Part shown: in pieces, positions 50,201-57,970 of the stretch
How positions within the stretch are numbered: position 1 is the first letter of the stretch
Layout: every line of letters starts with the position of its first letter
Notes under the pieces: model-generated
What the model was told of the DNA's origin: nothing
The model's input: only the letters and a program-made list of their open reading frames with translations
Databases searched by the model: none
Assembly: GCF_018070045.1 (NCBI RefSeq)
Contig: NZ_JAGPYK010000029.1
Span: 1 to 64,000 of the forward strand
Source of the DNA: Micromonospora sp. U21
Lineage (GTDB): Bacteria; Actinomycetota; Actinomycetes; Mycobacteriales; Micromonosporaceae
DNA length: 64,000 bases
Direction: 5' to 3'
Translations under genes and position numbers: made by a program

Positions 50201-50953
50201 ATCAGGAACTCCCGGATCCGGAACATGTTCGCCGACGGCGTCAACATGACCAACGGCAGCACCAACAACCTGGTCACCAACAACGACGCCCGGGCCACCG
50301 GTGACGACAGCTTCGCGCTGTTCTCGGCGATCGACGCGGGCGGCGCGGACATGAAGGACAACGTCTACGAGAACCTGACCTCGACCCTGACCTGGCGCGC
50401 CGCCGGTGTCGCGGTCTATGGCGGGTACGGCAACACGTTCCGCAACATCTACATCGCGGACACGCTGGTGTATTCCGGCATCACCATCAGCTCGCTCGAC
50501 TTCGGCTACCCGATGAACGGCTTCGGGGCGAACCCGCCGACGCGGTTCGAGAACATCTCGATCGTGCGGGCCGGTGGGCACTTCTGGGGCGCACAGACCT
50601 TCCCGGCGATCTGGATCTTCTCCGCCTCGAAGGTGTTCCAGGGCATCCGGGTCAGTGACGTGGACATCGTCGACCCGACCTACAGCGGCATCATGTTCCA
50701 GACGAACTACGTCGGCGGGCAGCCGCAGTTCCCGGTCACCGACACGATCTTCACGAACGTCTCGATCAGCGGGGCACGCAAGAGCGGTGACGCGTTCGAC
50801 GCGAAGTCCGGCTTCGGGATCTGGGTGAACGAGATGCCGGAGGCGGGGCAGGGCCCGGCCGTAGGCTCGGCCACCTTCAACAACCTGCGGCTGAGCAACA
50901 ACGCGGTGGACATCCGGAACACCACCTCGACGTTCACCATCAACCGCAACTGA
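47246..50953 (+). CDS. Multidomain secreted beta-helix glucanase (GH87-like)
   Basis: 1235 residues. Basic signal region with LLAGVLAGVLAGMLLATAPV, cleaved near 56. Order: discoidin 1 (70-210), fibronectin type III (213-300, RLTWSASTDNVGVTGYDVYA), discoidin 2 (308-448), CARDB-like 1 (449-556) and 2 (561-680, VSVRNAGSVASASGAHG), then the GH87-like unit from ~684 (YDMYEAEDGV, EASGRRAVTLNSTGSYVEFT) with a beta-helix to the end. RATGDDSFALFS carries Asp1020-Asp1021. It is a larger relative of the preceding enzyme with the binding modules placed before the catalytic part. The ATG follows GAAAGAGGTG. Likely role: binding and cutting insoluble alpha-1,3-glucan. Confidence 0.8.
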   Translation: MSRNLTRRGTPPTGAPSSVPRTTRTGHRRLLAGVLAGVLAGMLLATAPVVTPAVSAAPVADPSAAAARVAMLAGLSATMTASSYNQNYVAGNANDGNADTYWESNNNAFPQWIQADLGATVSVDRVVLKLPPSSAWQTRTQTLSVLGSTNGSSFTTLKASGGYTFNPATGNTATVTFTAASTRYVRVQVTGNTGWPAAQFSEVEVYGAVGSPDTQAPSVPGNLAYTQPASGQIRLTWSASTDNVGVTGYDVYANGALRGSVNGSTLTYTDSQPTSATVSYYVRARDAAGNQSANSNTVTRTGTGNPPVGTNLAVGKPITASGYVHTFVATNANDNNVATYWEGNGNPSTLTVQLGANASLSQIVLKLNPDPAWGARTQNITVLGRDQGSSTFTTLVGAANYSFNPASGNTVTIPVSGAAADVRLSIASNTGAPAGQVAEFQVIGTPAPNPDLTVTGMSFTPSAPVETSTITLSATVRNAGSAASGATNVNFYLGATRVGTASVGGLAAGASTTVTANIGTRDAGSYPLSAKVDENNTVVEQDDTNNSYTNPSPLVVSPVATSDLVASAVAWSPGNPAAGNTVTFSVSVRNAGSVASASGAHGITLTVLNDAGTAVRTLTGSYSGVINAGATVGPVNLGTWTAANGRYTVRVVLAADANELPVKQANNTSDRPLFVGRGANMPYDMYEAEDGVVGGGAAVVGPNRNVGDLAGEASGRRAVTLNSTGSYVEFTTRASTNTLVTRFSIPDAPGGGGINSTLNVYVNGTFHKAIDLTSRYAWLYGNEASPGNSPGAGGPRHIYDEANVMLNSTVPAGSRIRLQKDPANTTTYAIDFINTEQVAPIANPDPARYTTPTGFTHQDVQNALDRVRMDTTGNLIGVYLPAGNYSTSSKFQVYGKAVKVSGAGPWYTRFNAPSGQDNTDIGFRAENSAAGSSFANFAYFGNYTSRIDGPGKVFDFSNVSNIVIDNIWNEHMVCLYWGANTDYMTIRNSRIRNMFADGVNMTNGSTNNLVTNNDARATGDDSFALFSAIDAGGADMKDNVYENLTSTLTWRAAGVAVYGGYGNTFRNIYIADTLVYSGITISSLDFGYPMNGFGANPPTRFENISIVRAGGHFWGAQTFPAIWIFSASKVFQGIRVSDVDIVDPTYSGIMFQTNYVGGQPQFPVTDTIFTNVSISGARKSGDAFDAKSGFGIWVNEMPEAGQGPAVGSATFNNLRLSNNAVDIRNTTSTFTINRN
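47621..47698 (+). repeat. Discoidin-domain DNA repeat, copy B
   Basis: Pairs with 46803-46880: 78 bases, two mismatches. It lies in discoidin domain 1 of the second glucanase. Confidence 0.85.
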
Positions 50954-51049
50954 CCCACCCCGGTCGTCCGCACGGCGACCGTTCCTCCGGGTGGTGCGGC
51001 TACTCGACAAGGGGTGGCCGCACCGCCCGGCCCGTCGTGCTCCCGTCGG

Positions 51050-51814
51050 TCAGCCGGCGGGCGCGCCGTGCCGACCGGCGCCGGCGGCGAACCGGGCCGC
51101 GCCGGCCGCCGCGTCGGTGGCCAGAGAGTTCATCCCGTACGCCAGCTCGGTCGCCATGGCCTCCGGCTCGGGGCGGCCGGCTCCGGCCAGCAGCGCCGCC
51201 CGGTCGTTGCGCAGGCAGGTCTGCGGATGCCGGGCGATCGCCGCCGCCAGCTCCTCGGCCGCGGCCCGCGCCTGGCCGGGCGGCACCAGCCGGTTGACCA
51301 ACCCCATCGCGTACGCCTCATCGGCCGGCACCGGCCGGCCGGTGAGGATCAGATCCATCGCCCTGCTCCCGCCGATCAGCCGCGGCAGCCGGACGGTGCC
51401 GCCGTCGATGAGCGGCACTCCCCACCGGCGGCAGAACACGCCGAGCGTCGCGTCGGACTCGGCGACCCGCAGGTCGCACCAGAGCGCCAACTCCAGCCCG
51501 CCGGCCACCGCGTACCCGGAGATCGCCGCGATCACCGGTTTGCCGAGTGCCATCCGGGTCGGACCCATCGGGCCGTCCCCCTCCGGCTCGACCCGGTTGC
51601 CGCTCGGCGTGCCGATCGCCTTGAGGTCCGCACCGGCACAGAACGTGCCACCGGCTCCCCAGAGCACAGCCACCGCCGCGTCCGGGTCGGCGTCGAAGGC
51701 TCGAAAGGCGTCGGCCAGCGCTCGCGCGGTCGGCCCGTCGACGGCGTTCCGGGCCGCCGGCCGGTCCAGCACCACTGTCGTCACCGGCCCGGCGCGCTCC
51801 ACCCGTACACCCAT
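51050..51814 (-). CDS. Enoyl-CoA hydratase/isomerase family protein
   Basis: A 254-residue crotonase from ATG 51814. LDRPAARNAVDGPTARALAD and GTFCAGADLKAIG form the CoA and first oxyanion-hole region; AAISGYAVAGGLELALWCDL the second. GVFCRRWGVPLIDGGTVRLP holds an acidic residue at the second catalytic position only in part, so the reaction is uncertain. It is convergent with the glucanase gene and unrelated to that locus. Confidence 0.88.
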   Translation of the reverse strand: MGVRVERAGPVTTVVLDRPAARNAVDGPTARALADAFRAFDADPDAAVAVLWGAGGTFCAGADLKAIGTPSGNRVEPEGDGPMGPTRMALGKPVIAAISGYAVAGGLELALWCDLRVAESDATLGVFCRRWGVPLIDGGTVRLPRLIGGSRAMDLILTGRPVPADEAYAMGLVNRLVPPGQARAAAEELAAAIARHPQTCLRNDRAALLAGAGRPEPEAMATELAYGMNSLATDAAAGAARFAAGAGRHGAPAG

Positions 51815-51968
51815 CGGCCCAGCATGCCCGCCGCCCGCCGGTCCCGCAGACCCCGCACCCGATCGCGCGGCGGGTCGGGCGCGCGCTGAAAGCGCTGTCG
51901 ACACGCCGTGCGACAGGTCTGTCACCGCCGACCGGTTTGCGACCGCGTTCGCCGGGAAGTCGGTACGG

Positions 51969-52820
51969 GTGCGAGCACTATTGACGAGAGTTGAGCAGGA
52001 TTCGAGGCTGGACCGGGTGGGTGACCGGCTACAGCGGGTGGTCCTCGGCACGCTGCGTCCGCGGCGGCTGCGGGACCTGCTGCACGGGGTGACGCTGGGG
52101 CATCCCCTGCACCCGGCGATGGTGCAGGTGCCGGTGGGCGCCTGGATCAGCGCCGCGGTGCTGGACCTGATGCCCGGGCAGCGCCGGGCCGCCACCGTGC
52201 TGGTCGGCCTGGGCACCGTCAGCGCGCTGCCGGCAGCGGTCGCCGGGCTGAACGACTGGGCGGCACTCTCCCGGGACCAGCGCCGGGTCGGCCTGGTGCA
52301 CGCCGCCGCGAACAGCGTGGGCGTGACGCTCTACGCCGGTTCGCTGGCCGCGCGGCTGTCCGGCCGGCACGGCGTCGGCCGTACCCTCGGTTGGCTCGGA
52401 CTCTCCGCCGCGAGCCTTGGCGCGTACATCGGTGGCCACCTGGCGTACAAGCAGGGAGCGCAGGTCAACCAGAGCGTCTCCGAGCTGCACCGGATAAGCG
52501 AAGGCTGGCACTCGCTGGTCGAGATGGGTGCGCTGCCGCAACGCACTCTGGTCACCCGGGAGGTGGACGACGTCTCGGTGATCCTGTACCGGCACGGTGA
52601 CGAGGTCACCGTGATGCTGGAGCGCTGCGCGCACCAGAGCGGGCCGCTCGGCGAGGGCGAGGTGCAGGAGATCGGTGGCCATGCCTGCGTGGTCTGCCCG
52701 TGGCACGGCAGCGCCTTCCGTCTCAACGGCGGCGAGGTCGTGCAGGGGCCGTCCGGCAACGACCAGCAGATCCTGCCCACCCGGATCCAGGACGGCGTGC
52801 TGCAGACCCGCCTGCCCTGA
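51969..52820 (+). CDS. DUF2231 membrane domain fused to Rieske 2Fe-2S domain
   Basis: 283 residues. The N-terminal half is the four-helix DUF2231 membrane module (LHGVTLGHPLHPAMVQVPVG, AAVAGLNDWAALSRDQRRVG). The C-terminal half is a Rieske domain with CAHQSGPL (Cys-x-His) and CVVCPWHGSAF (Cys-x-x-His), the four cluster ligands, on the cytoplasmic or outer face depending on topology. GTG 51969 follows GGGAAG. Probably an electron-transfer membrane protein; partner unknown. Confidence 0.85.
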   Translation: MRALLTRVEQDSRLDRVGDRLQRVVLGTLRPRRLRDLLHGVTLGHPLHPAMVQVPVGAWISAAVLDLMPGQRRAATVLVGLGTVSALPAAVAGLNDWAALSRDQRRVGLVHAAANSVGVTLYAGSLAARLSGRHGVGRTLGWLGLSAASLGAYIGGHLAYKQGAQVNQSVSELHRISEGWHSLVEMGALPQRTLVTREVDDVSVILYRHGDEVTVMLERCAHQSGPLGEGEVQEIGGHACVVCPWHGSAFRLNGGEVVQGPSGNDQQILPTRIQDGVLQTRLP

Positions 52821-52870
52821 CAGGCACGCGCGAACGGGCATCCGCCAGATCCCCGACACCCGGGCCACGT

Positions 52871-52950
52871 GTGCCGGGCTGCCGCGCGCTGTGCCGGGCT
52901 GCCGCGCGCTGCGCCAGGCCGCTGTGCGCTGCGCCCGGCTGCCACGCGCC
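52871..52950. repeat. Four 20-base tandem repeats
   Basis: Unit GTGCCGGGCTGCCGCGCGCT occurs twice exactly (52871-52890, 52891-52910), followed by two diverged units. They are outside any gene and could vary in number between strains. Confidence 0.85.
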
Positions 52951-52994
52951 GTTCGATCCTGGCCTGTGCTGCCTGGATGGTGTTGCTGTTGACG

Positions 52995-53034
52995 GTTATA
53001 CCTCAGAGTCATATTTATACCTGTGAGGTATAAC
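52995..53034. promoter_or_regulatory. Orphan palindromic operator-like element
   Basis: TTATACCT-GTG-AGGTATAA (53015-53033) is a perfect 8-base inverted repeat. A third half-site upstream makes an 11-base repeat, GTTATACCTCA (52995-53005) with TGAGGTATAAC (53024-53034). The block is strikingly AT-rich for this genome and looks like a dimeric regulator site, but no intact gene lies downstream in either direction within 200 bases. Confidence 0.6.
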
Positions 53035-53106
53035 GCTCTCGGGACCCAGCGTGCCGCCAGCCGGCGCGAGTCCGCGGCTGCGCTGCCGCCGCCGGCGCTG
53101 TACTGA

Positions 53107-53205
53107 GCCGGGAGCGCGGCCCGGCTCGTCAACGGCGACGACCTGACCTGGAAGCTCGCCGCGTCGCTGTCGATCGGCGGTGACCTGAGCCGGGTCGGCG
53201 CGTGA
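53107..53205 (+). pseudogene. Possible short gene remnant
   Basis: After an in-frame stop the plus strand reads ARLVNGDDLTWKLAASLSIG then GDLSRVGA and a stop. It is protein-like in composition but has no start codon. It lies just downstream of the orphan operator. Family not recognised; it may be spurious. Confidence 0.3.
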
Positions 53206-53250
53206 CCGCCAACCGGCGACGACCGCCGTCAGAACCCGTGAGCGCGCCGG

Positions 53251-54588
53251 TCAGCTGCGCCGGTGCCGACCGACCTGCGGGCCGTCCGGCACGGAGTCCA
53301 GGCCGGGCCCGCCGGCCAACAGGTCACCGTGTTCGTCGTAGCCACCCCAACCCTCGTCGCCGGCCCACCCGGTCGGGGCCGTCCCGCCGCCCGCAGGTCC
53401 CGTGCCGCCGCCGGTACGTCCGGTGTCGCTGCCAGCCGATGCCGCGCCGCCGCTCGGCCGGGCGGTGCTGCCGGCGGCCCGGGTCGTACCGCTGCTGGTC
53501 CGGGCTGGGCTGCCCATGCTGCGGCCCGCGCCGCCCCGGGGCGTGCGGGTGGATGCGGCCAACCGGGGGGCCGCACCGGCGGTGGCCGGACGGCGGCGCA
53601 GCCCGAGCACCGCGCCGATCTGGGCGCCGACGATGCTCGCCACGGCCAGCACGGCGGACACCGCCAGCGGTCGGTTGACCCCGTCGGTCGTGCCGGCCCG
53701 GGCGGCGCCAACGGTCATCGCGGGCGGCTGACCCGTGGACTCCGTACCGTTGGGCGGTGTGGGTGCCACCCGCTCCGGTGCGGCCCGCTCGGGCGCCGGC
53801 CGGGGCGCCGGCGGCTCGGGCGCCGGCCGGCCGACCAGCCGGCCGGTGGCGTGCGAGCGGGCACCCTGGTCGGTGGCCTCGGCGGGCAGCCGGAGCAGTT
53901 GGCCGGGACGGATCCGGTCCGGGTCGTCGAGGCGGTTCAGCTCGGCCAGCCGTCGGTAGTCGGCGAATTCGTCCAGGTAACGCTCGGCCACCTCGCCGAG
54001 GTAGTCGCCCCGCGCCACCCGGTACACCGGCGCCGTCTCCAGGCCCGACGCCTCGCCGCCGGTGGCGCCGGTGACGCGGGGGGCGGCGATCCCGTGGGCC
54101 GTACCCAGCGCCGACGTCGACGCCGGCCCGGCCAGGGTGGCGACCGCCGGCGCGCCCGGTTGGGCGTACGCGGAGCCGGCGTAGACGGTGGCGGCGCTGG
54201 CGGCGGCCGGGCTGGCGGCGAGGATCAGCGCGACCGAACCGACCAGGGCGGCGGCGGCCTTCTGCTGGCGGCTCATCCCGGGCAGCTTCGGTGCCGGTCG
54301 GCGCAGGCCCTGCGCGCACAGCTCGACGAGGACCGAGAACGTGAACGTGGCCCAGCCGAACCAGCCGGCCAGCGCCAATGCCCGCAGGAAGAGCTGGCCG
54401 TCGTCCCGACTGGTCAGCGCGGTGCCCACCTCGGCGATGCTCGGCAGGTGGTCCGGCAGCGGGTTGCCGGCCAAGGCGACCAGTGCCACCGGCGCGCCGG
54501 CCAGCAGCGTGCAGAGCACGACCAGCGCGCCGAGGCCGGTGAGGATCCGTCCGGTCCGCCGTACGACGGACCGACGCGATGCGGGCAT
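53251..54588 (-). CDS. LysM-domain membrane protein of the Tad locus
   Basis: 445 residues. Two N-terminal membrane segments (LGALVVLCTLLAGAPVALVA; LALAGWFGWATFTFSVLVE), then a third at ~110-130, a linker, and a LysM domain at ~187-235 (YRVARGDYLGEVAERYLDEF, NRLDDPDRIRPGQLLRLPA). A Pro/Ala/Glu stretch and a further membrane segment (AVSAVLAVASIVGAQIGAVL) precede a low-complexity Gly/Ser/Thr/Arg tail. LysM would bind peptidoglycan, so it may anchor the Tad machinery to the wall; this is inference from position as last gene of the operon. Confidence 0.8.
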   Translation of the reverse strand: MPASRRSVVRRTGRILTGLGALVVLCTLLAGAPVALVALAGNPLPDHLPSIAEVGTALTSRDDGQLFLRALALAGWFGWATFTFSVLVELCAQGLRRPAPKLPGMSRQQKAAAALVGSVALILAASPAAASAATVYAGSAYAQPGAPAVATLAGPASTSALGTAHGIAAPRVTGATGGEASGLETAPVYRVARGDYLGEVAERYLDEFADYRRLAELNRLDDPDRIRPGQLLRLPAEATDQGARSHATGRLVGRPAPEPPAPRPAPERAAPERVAPTPPNGTESTGQPPAMTVGAARAGTTDGVNRPLAVSAVLAVASIVGAQIGAVLGLRRRPATAGAAPRLAASTRTPRGGAGRSMGSPARTSSGTTRAAGSTARPSGGAASAGSDTGRTGGGTGPAGGGTAPTGWAGDEGWGGYDEHGDLLAGGPGLDSVPDGPQVGRHRRS

Positions 54589-54602
54589 GGCTGCCTTCCT
54601 TC

Positions 54603-55046
54603 CTACGGTCCTGCGGTGATGGCTCGCGCGGTCGCCTCGCCGGTGACGGTGACCGTGCGGTCGAAGCCGAACAGCCCGAGCATCGATCGGCGGTAGGTGA
54701 TCGTGACGCGTACCCGGACGAGGGTTTCCCCGGCGACTTCCGGGAAGCTCACGGTGTGGCCGGTGGTGCCCGCTGCGGCCAGGTAGTTGGCGACCGCGAC
54801 GAGGGCCTGCGGCTGGTCGATCCGCTTCGGCCCGCCCTCGATCGCGGTGGCCCGGTCGATGGCCTGTCCACCGGCCCGGGCCGCCTCCGCAGCCAGGTTG
54901 TCGGCGCGTTGCAGGGTGCGCAGCTGCCCGGCGCCGTCGAAGGAGAGGCCCACGATGGCCAGCACGCCGGTCATCGCCACCGCCAGGAAGATGCTGACCC
55001 GGCCGTGCTCACCGGTGTGCGGACGTCGGGGGGCGGTGGCGGTCAT
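54603..55046 (-). CDS. TadG-like pilus assembly protein
   Basis: 147 residues from ATG 55046, overlapping the preceding stop by 4 bases. An N-terminal prepilin-like segment GRVSIFLAVAMTGVLAIVGL resembles Flp/TadE leaders but lacks the Glu at +5. The rest is an extracytoplasmic domain (GGQAIDRATAIEGGPKRID). It is probably a minor pseudopilin or TadG homologue. Confidence 0.75.
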   Translation of the reverse strand: MTATAPRRPHTGEHGRVSIFLAVAMTGVLAIVGLSFDGAGQLRTLQRADNLAAEAARAGGQAIDRATAIEGGPKRIDQPQALVAVANYLAAAGTTGHTVSFPEVAGETLVRVRVTITYRRSMLGLFGFDRTVTVTGEATARAITAGP

Positions 55047-55510
55047 TGCCGGCTCCGGTAGCGGTCCAGCGGAGAGGTGAAACTCGCCGTGATCCGGTTG
55101 TCGGTCGGCATCCCGGGCACGACATCCAACGAGATGTCCTTGAACGACACCAGGCAACTGATCTCCACCGTGACCGTGGCGTCCTCACCGACCGGGCTGC
55201 TGAAGGCGTCGTCGAAGCTGACAGGATTGCCGGCCACCGAGCCGGAAAACGTCGGATCGAGGTCATTGGTGCAGGCCAGCCCGCGCCAGTCCAGCTGTTT
55301 GCGGGCGGCCTCCCGCGCTGCGGTCCGCGCGGCGTCGGCACTCCGCGAGATCGAGGCGGCGCGGGCCGCGTCGTGCGCGGCGGCCTCGACCACCTCCGCC
55401 GCCACCGCGCTGCGCCCGGCCACCCCGGCGAGCACCATCAGGGCGATGAACGCGGGCGCCAGCACCGCCACCTCGATGGAGACGGAGCCTCGCTCGGCAC
55501 GGCGGCTCAC
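55043..55510 (-). CDS. TadE-like minor pseudopilin
   Basis: 155 residues. RGSVSIEVAVLAPAFIALMV is a TadE-type prepilin segment: cleavage after Gly with Glu at +5. The remainder has one Cys pair (LACTNDL and ISCLVSF) and an extracellular fold. GTG 55510 overlaps the upstream gene stop by 4 bases and its own stop overlaps the next ATG, so the three pseudopilin genes are translationally coupled. Confidence 0.82.
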   Translation of the reverse strand: MSRRAERGSVSIEVAVLAPAFIALMVLAGVAGRSAVAAEVVEAAAHDAARAASISRSADAARTAAREAARKQLDWRGLACTNDLDPTFSGSVAGNPVSFDDAFSSPVGEDATVTVEISCLVSFKDISLDVVPGMPTDNRITASFTSPLDRYRSRQ

Positions 55511-55956
55511 GGCGTGGTCACCCGTTCCACAGTCCCGTGTGCGGTCTGCTGCACCGCGAAGTCCACGCCGGGAACCACCGACAGGGACCGGCCGCGCACC
55601 GTACAGGTCACCTCGGTCTCGTTCTCCGTGATCACGCAGCTCGGGCCGGTCTTCTCCCAGCCCACCAGCCAACCGCCGGTCGCCTCCAGAAAACGGGTGG
55701 CGCTGGCGACCCCGGCGTCGTCCGGAGCGTCGTACAGCCGCTGGGCGTTGACCCCGCTCTGTGCGGCGTTCAACGCCGTGGACCGGGCCAGGAAGACGGC
55801 CGCGACCTGGAGCGACGCGAAGAGCAGCACCAGGATCAGCGGCATCACCACGGCCAGCTCGACCGGGTTGGCACCCCGCTCCCGGTCGCCAGCCGCGAGT
55901 CGACGCCGGGCGGTGGTGACCACCCGGCGCCACCTCGGGAACGCGGCTCGGCGCAT
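55507..55956 (-). CDS. TadE-family pseudopilin
   Basis: 149 residues. ERGANPVELAVVMPLILVLL is a classic TadE leader: Gly cleavage site with Glu at +5 and a hydrophobic helix. A basic N-terminal ~28 residues stay in the cytoplasm. The exported part has Cys in CVITENETEVTC. It should be processed by the prepilin peptidase at 62989-63840. Confidence 0.85.
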   Translation of the reverse strand: MRRAAFPRWRRVVTTARRRLAAGDRERGANPVELAVVMPLILVLLFASLQVAAVFLARSTALNAAQSGVNAQRLYDAPDDAGVASATRFLEATGGWLVGWEKTGPSCVITENETEVTCTVRGRSLSVVPGVDFAVQQTAHGTVERVTTP

Positions 55957-55961
55957 GCCGG

Positions 55962-56168
55962 CTACTTCGTGGGGTTCGTGTGGTTCGGGATGGAGCTCAT
56001 CCAGTCGTCGGCCTTGGCCAGAGCCAGGCCCGTGACGATCGTGGCGACGAAGACCAGGCCGAAGATGATGACCGCGGTCGGCACCGGGCTGTCACCGCGC
56101 TCGCCGTCGCGGCGCAACTCGGCAAACCGCGTCGTCATCACGACGTGCAGGTAGCTGAGGATGGACAT
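55962..56168 (-). CDS. Flp-pilin-like small membrane protein
   Basis: 68 residues with one hydrophobic segment (PTAVIIFGLVFVATIVTGLA) after a basic region, followed by a short polar tail. Its place after tadC is where actinobacterial Flp pilins lie, and RGDSP could be a Gly cleavage site, but the +5 Glu of true Flp pilins is absent. ATG 56168 with AAGGAG upstream. Confidence 0.7.
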   Translation of the reverse strand: MSILSYLHVVMTTRFAELRRDGERGDSPVPTAVIIFGLVFVATIVTGLALAKADDWMSSIPNHTNPTK

Positions 56169-56194
56169 GGCGTACTCCTTCTCGGGGTGTCAGA

Positions 56195-57067
56195 TCAGAT
56201 GCGGGAGATGAACGGATAGACGGCGAAGCCGAGCAGCACGAAGACGAGCAGTGCGCCCGGGATGTCGAGTCGGCTGGTCACCCCCTCGGCGCGGGCGAGG
56301 TTGTCGGTGCGGATCTGGTCGCGCAGCGAGTCGGCCCGGCTGCGCAGGGTCTCGTGCACCTGAGCCCCCTCGCTGCCGGAGGAGCGCATGATCGCGCCGA
56401 CGTCGCCCAGCTCCGGGATGCCGATCTTGTCGGCGAGGTCGCGCAGCTCGTCCCAGGGCGCGTGCATCTGCATCTGGGCGATCCGCAGCGACTCCTGGAT
56501 CCGGTCGAACACCCAGCCGTCACAGACCGCGGCGGCCCGCTCCAGCGACTGCACCGGCCCGTGCGCGGCGGAGAGCTGCAACGCCACCAGATCCAGGTAG
56601 GTGCAGACGGCCTGGCGGAACTCGTCCCGGGCGGCGTCGGCCTTCGTGAGCACCGCCCGGTGCGCCAGGAGCCCGCCGATCAGCGCCAGGCCGAGGCTGC
56701 CGAGCACCGGTACGACCAACGGCAGCGAGATGCCGAGCACGAACAGCGCCACCCCGAGCAGGGCCGGCGTGGCCAGCCCGATCAGCGCGGAGAGCAGCAC
56801 CGACAGCGCGTACTGCTCGGAGGTCTGGCCGATCAGGGCGAGCTGCCGGTGCGGCGGCCGCAGCCAGCGGGCCAGCCCGGTCAGCCAGTCCAGTTGCCGG
56901 GACGCGGGAGTGGCGACCCGGCCGGTGCCGGCCGGCTGGTGCAACCGGCGCAGTGCCGGCCCGAGCGCCGGGGTCGCCGGCACCAGCTCGCGGACCACCA
57001 GGAACAGGCCCAGCCCCACGGCGGCTCCACCGCACACCGCGACGGCCAGGTGCCAGTTGACGATCAT
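56195..57067 (-). CDS. tadC: TadC-like inner-membrane platform protein
   Basis: 290 residues of the type II secretion F (GspF/TadC) family with three or four membrane segments. The cytoplasmic domain has REL-like helices and the conserved IGIPELGDVGAIMRSSGSEG and ETLRSRADSLRDQIRTDNLA. ATG 57067 overlaps the tadB stop by 4 bases. It pairs with TadB to couple the ATPase to pilin assembly. Confidence 0.88.
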   Translation of the reverse strand: MIVNWHLAVAVCGGAAVGLGLFLVVRELVPATPALGPALRRLHQPAGTGRVATPASRQLDWLTGLARWLRPPHRQLALIGQTSEQYALSVLLSALIGLATPALLGVALFVLGISLPLVVPVLGSLGLALIGGLLAHRAVLTKADAARDEFRQAVCTYLDLVALQLSAAHGPVQSLERAAAVCDGWVFDRIQESLRIAQMQMHAPWDELRDLADKIGIPELGDVGAIMRSSGSEGAQVHETLRSRADSLRDQIRTDNLARAEGVTSRLDIPGALLVFVLLGFAVYPFISRI

Positions 57068-57966
57068 GCGATCACCTCCTGCGGATCCGGCGCCGGCAGG
57101 AACCGGGCCGGCCGCTGCGGCTGGCTCATGGACCGCACCCAGGCCAGCAGGCCGATGAAGGCGGCGCCGAGGGCGGCCATCACCAGTTGACCCACCGGCG
57201 TGCCGTACGGCTCGATGTACTCGGTGTTGATCAGCCCGTACGCCAGGGTGGCGAGGGTCATGCCGGTGAGGAAGCGGACCGCGAACCGGGGCTGGGTTCG
57301 CTTGGCCTCGATCTCCCGGCGGGTGGCGACCTCCGCCGCCGCCGCGCCGGCGATCGAGCCGAGCACGTCACCCAGCCGCTCGCCCCGATCGCTGAGGTGC
57401 AGGATCAGCGCCGCCACCACCTGGTCGCAGACCGGGTCGCCGATCTCGTCGGCGAACGCCAGCAGCGCGGAGCGGGCCATCCAGCCGGCCTGCAACCGGG
57501 CGGCGAGCAGCCGGACCTCGTCCTCGATGCCGGGTGGCACGCTGCCGATCGTGCCGATGATCGACTGCTGGAGGCCCTGCCCGGTGCTGGAGACGTCCTT
57601 GAGCCGGCGGGTCCACTCGCCGACCGCCTCGATCCGGGCGATGGCCCGTTGCTCGGCCTTGCCCACCGCGAACAGCCACGGCGTACCGGGCACCGCCGCC
57701 GCCACCAGCAGACCGACCACCGGCAGCCCGGTCAGCAGGAAGGCCAGCGCGCCGGCGGCCAGCGCGGTGAGCAGCAGCGCCTGGTAGGCCCGCCGCTCGC
57801 CGGGGGTGGCGCCGGAGCCGCGCCAGAGCCGGCTCAGACCCGGCCCGGCGCCCGGGCCGGTGCCGGCGGGTCGTCGGGTGCCGATCAGCGCGACCACGGC
57901 CAGCAGCAGTCCGGCGACACAGGCGGCGCCGGAGACCACCGCGATCAGTTCCAGGTTGTCCCGCAC
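57064..57966 (-). CDS. tadB: TadB-like inner-membrane platform protein
   Basis: 300 residues of the GspF/TadB family: N-terminal membrane helix, two central helices (LTALAAGALAFLLTGLPVVG), a cytoplasmic domain with TRRLKDVSSTGQGLQQSIIG and DRGERLGDVLGSIAGAAAAE, and C-terminal helices. It lies 4 bases after tadA and is coupled to tadC. Confidence 0.88.
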   Translation of the reverse strand: MRDNLELIAVVSGAACVAGLLLAVVALIGTRRPAGTGPGAGPGLSRLWRGSGATPGERRAYQALLLTALAAGALAFLLTGLPVVGLLVAAAVPGTPWLFAVGKAEQRAIARIEAVGEWTRRLKDVSSTGQGLQQSIIGTIGSVPPGIEDEVRLLAARLQAGWMARSALLAFADEIGDPVCDQVVAALILHLSDRGERLGDVLGSIAGAAAAEVATRREIEAKRTQPRFAVRFLTGMTLATLAYGLINTEYIEPYGTPVGQLVMAALGAAFIGLLAWVRSMSQPQRPARFLPAPDPQEVIA

Positions 57967-57970
57967 CGGA

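Larger units (their letters stand above)
52821..53250. other. Non-coding patch with repeats and an operator-like palindrome
   Basis: About 430 bases without an intact gene. In order: four 20-base tandem repeats, an AT-rich palindromic operator-like block, and a short protein-like remnant, each listed separately. No terminator of comparable strength is seen between the convergent flanking genes. Confidence 0.6.

Noticed and set aside
47051..51010. 1319-codon minus-strand open frame opposite the large glucanase
   Set aside because: Mirror of the plus-strand gene; Val/Asp/Gly/Arg-rich translation with no domain. The plus strand has clear domains.
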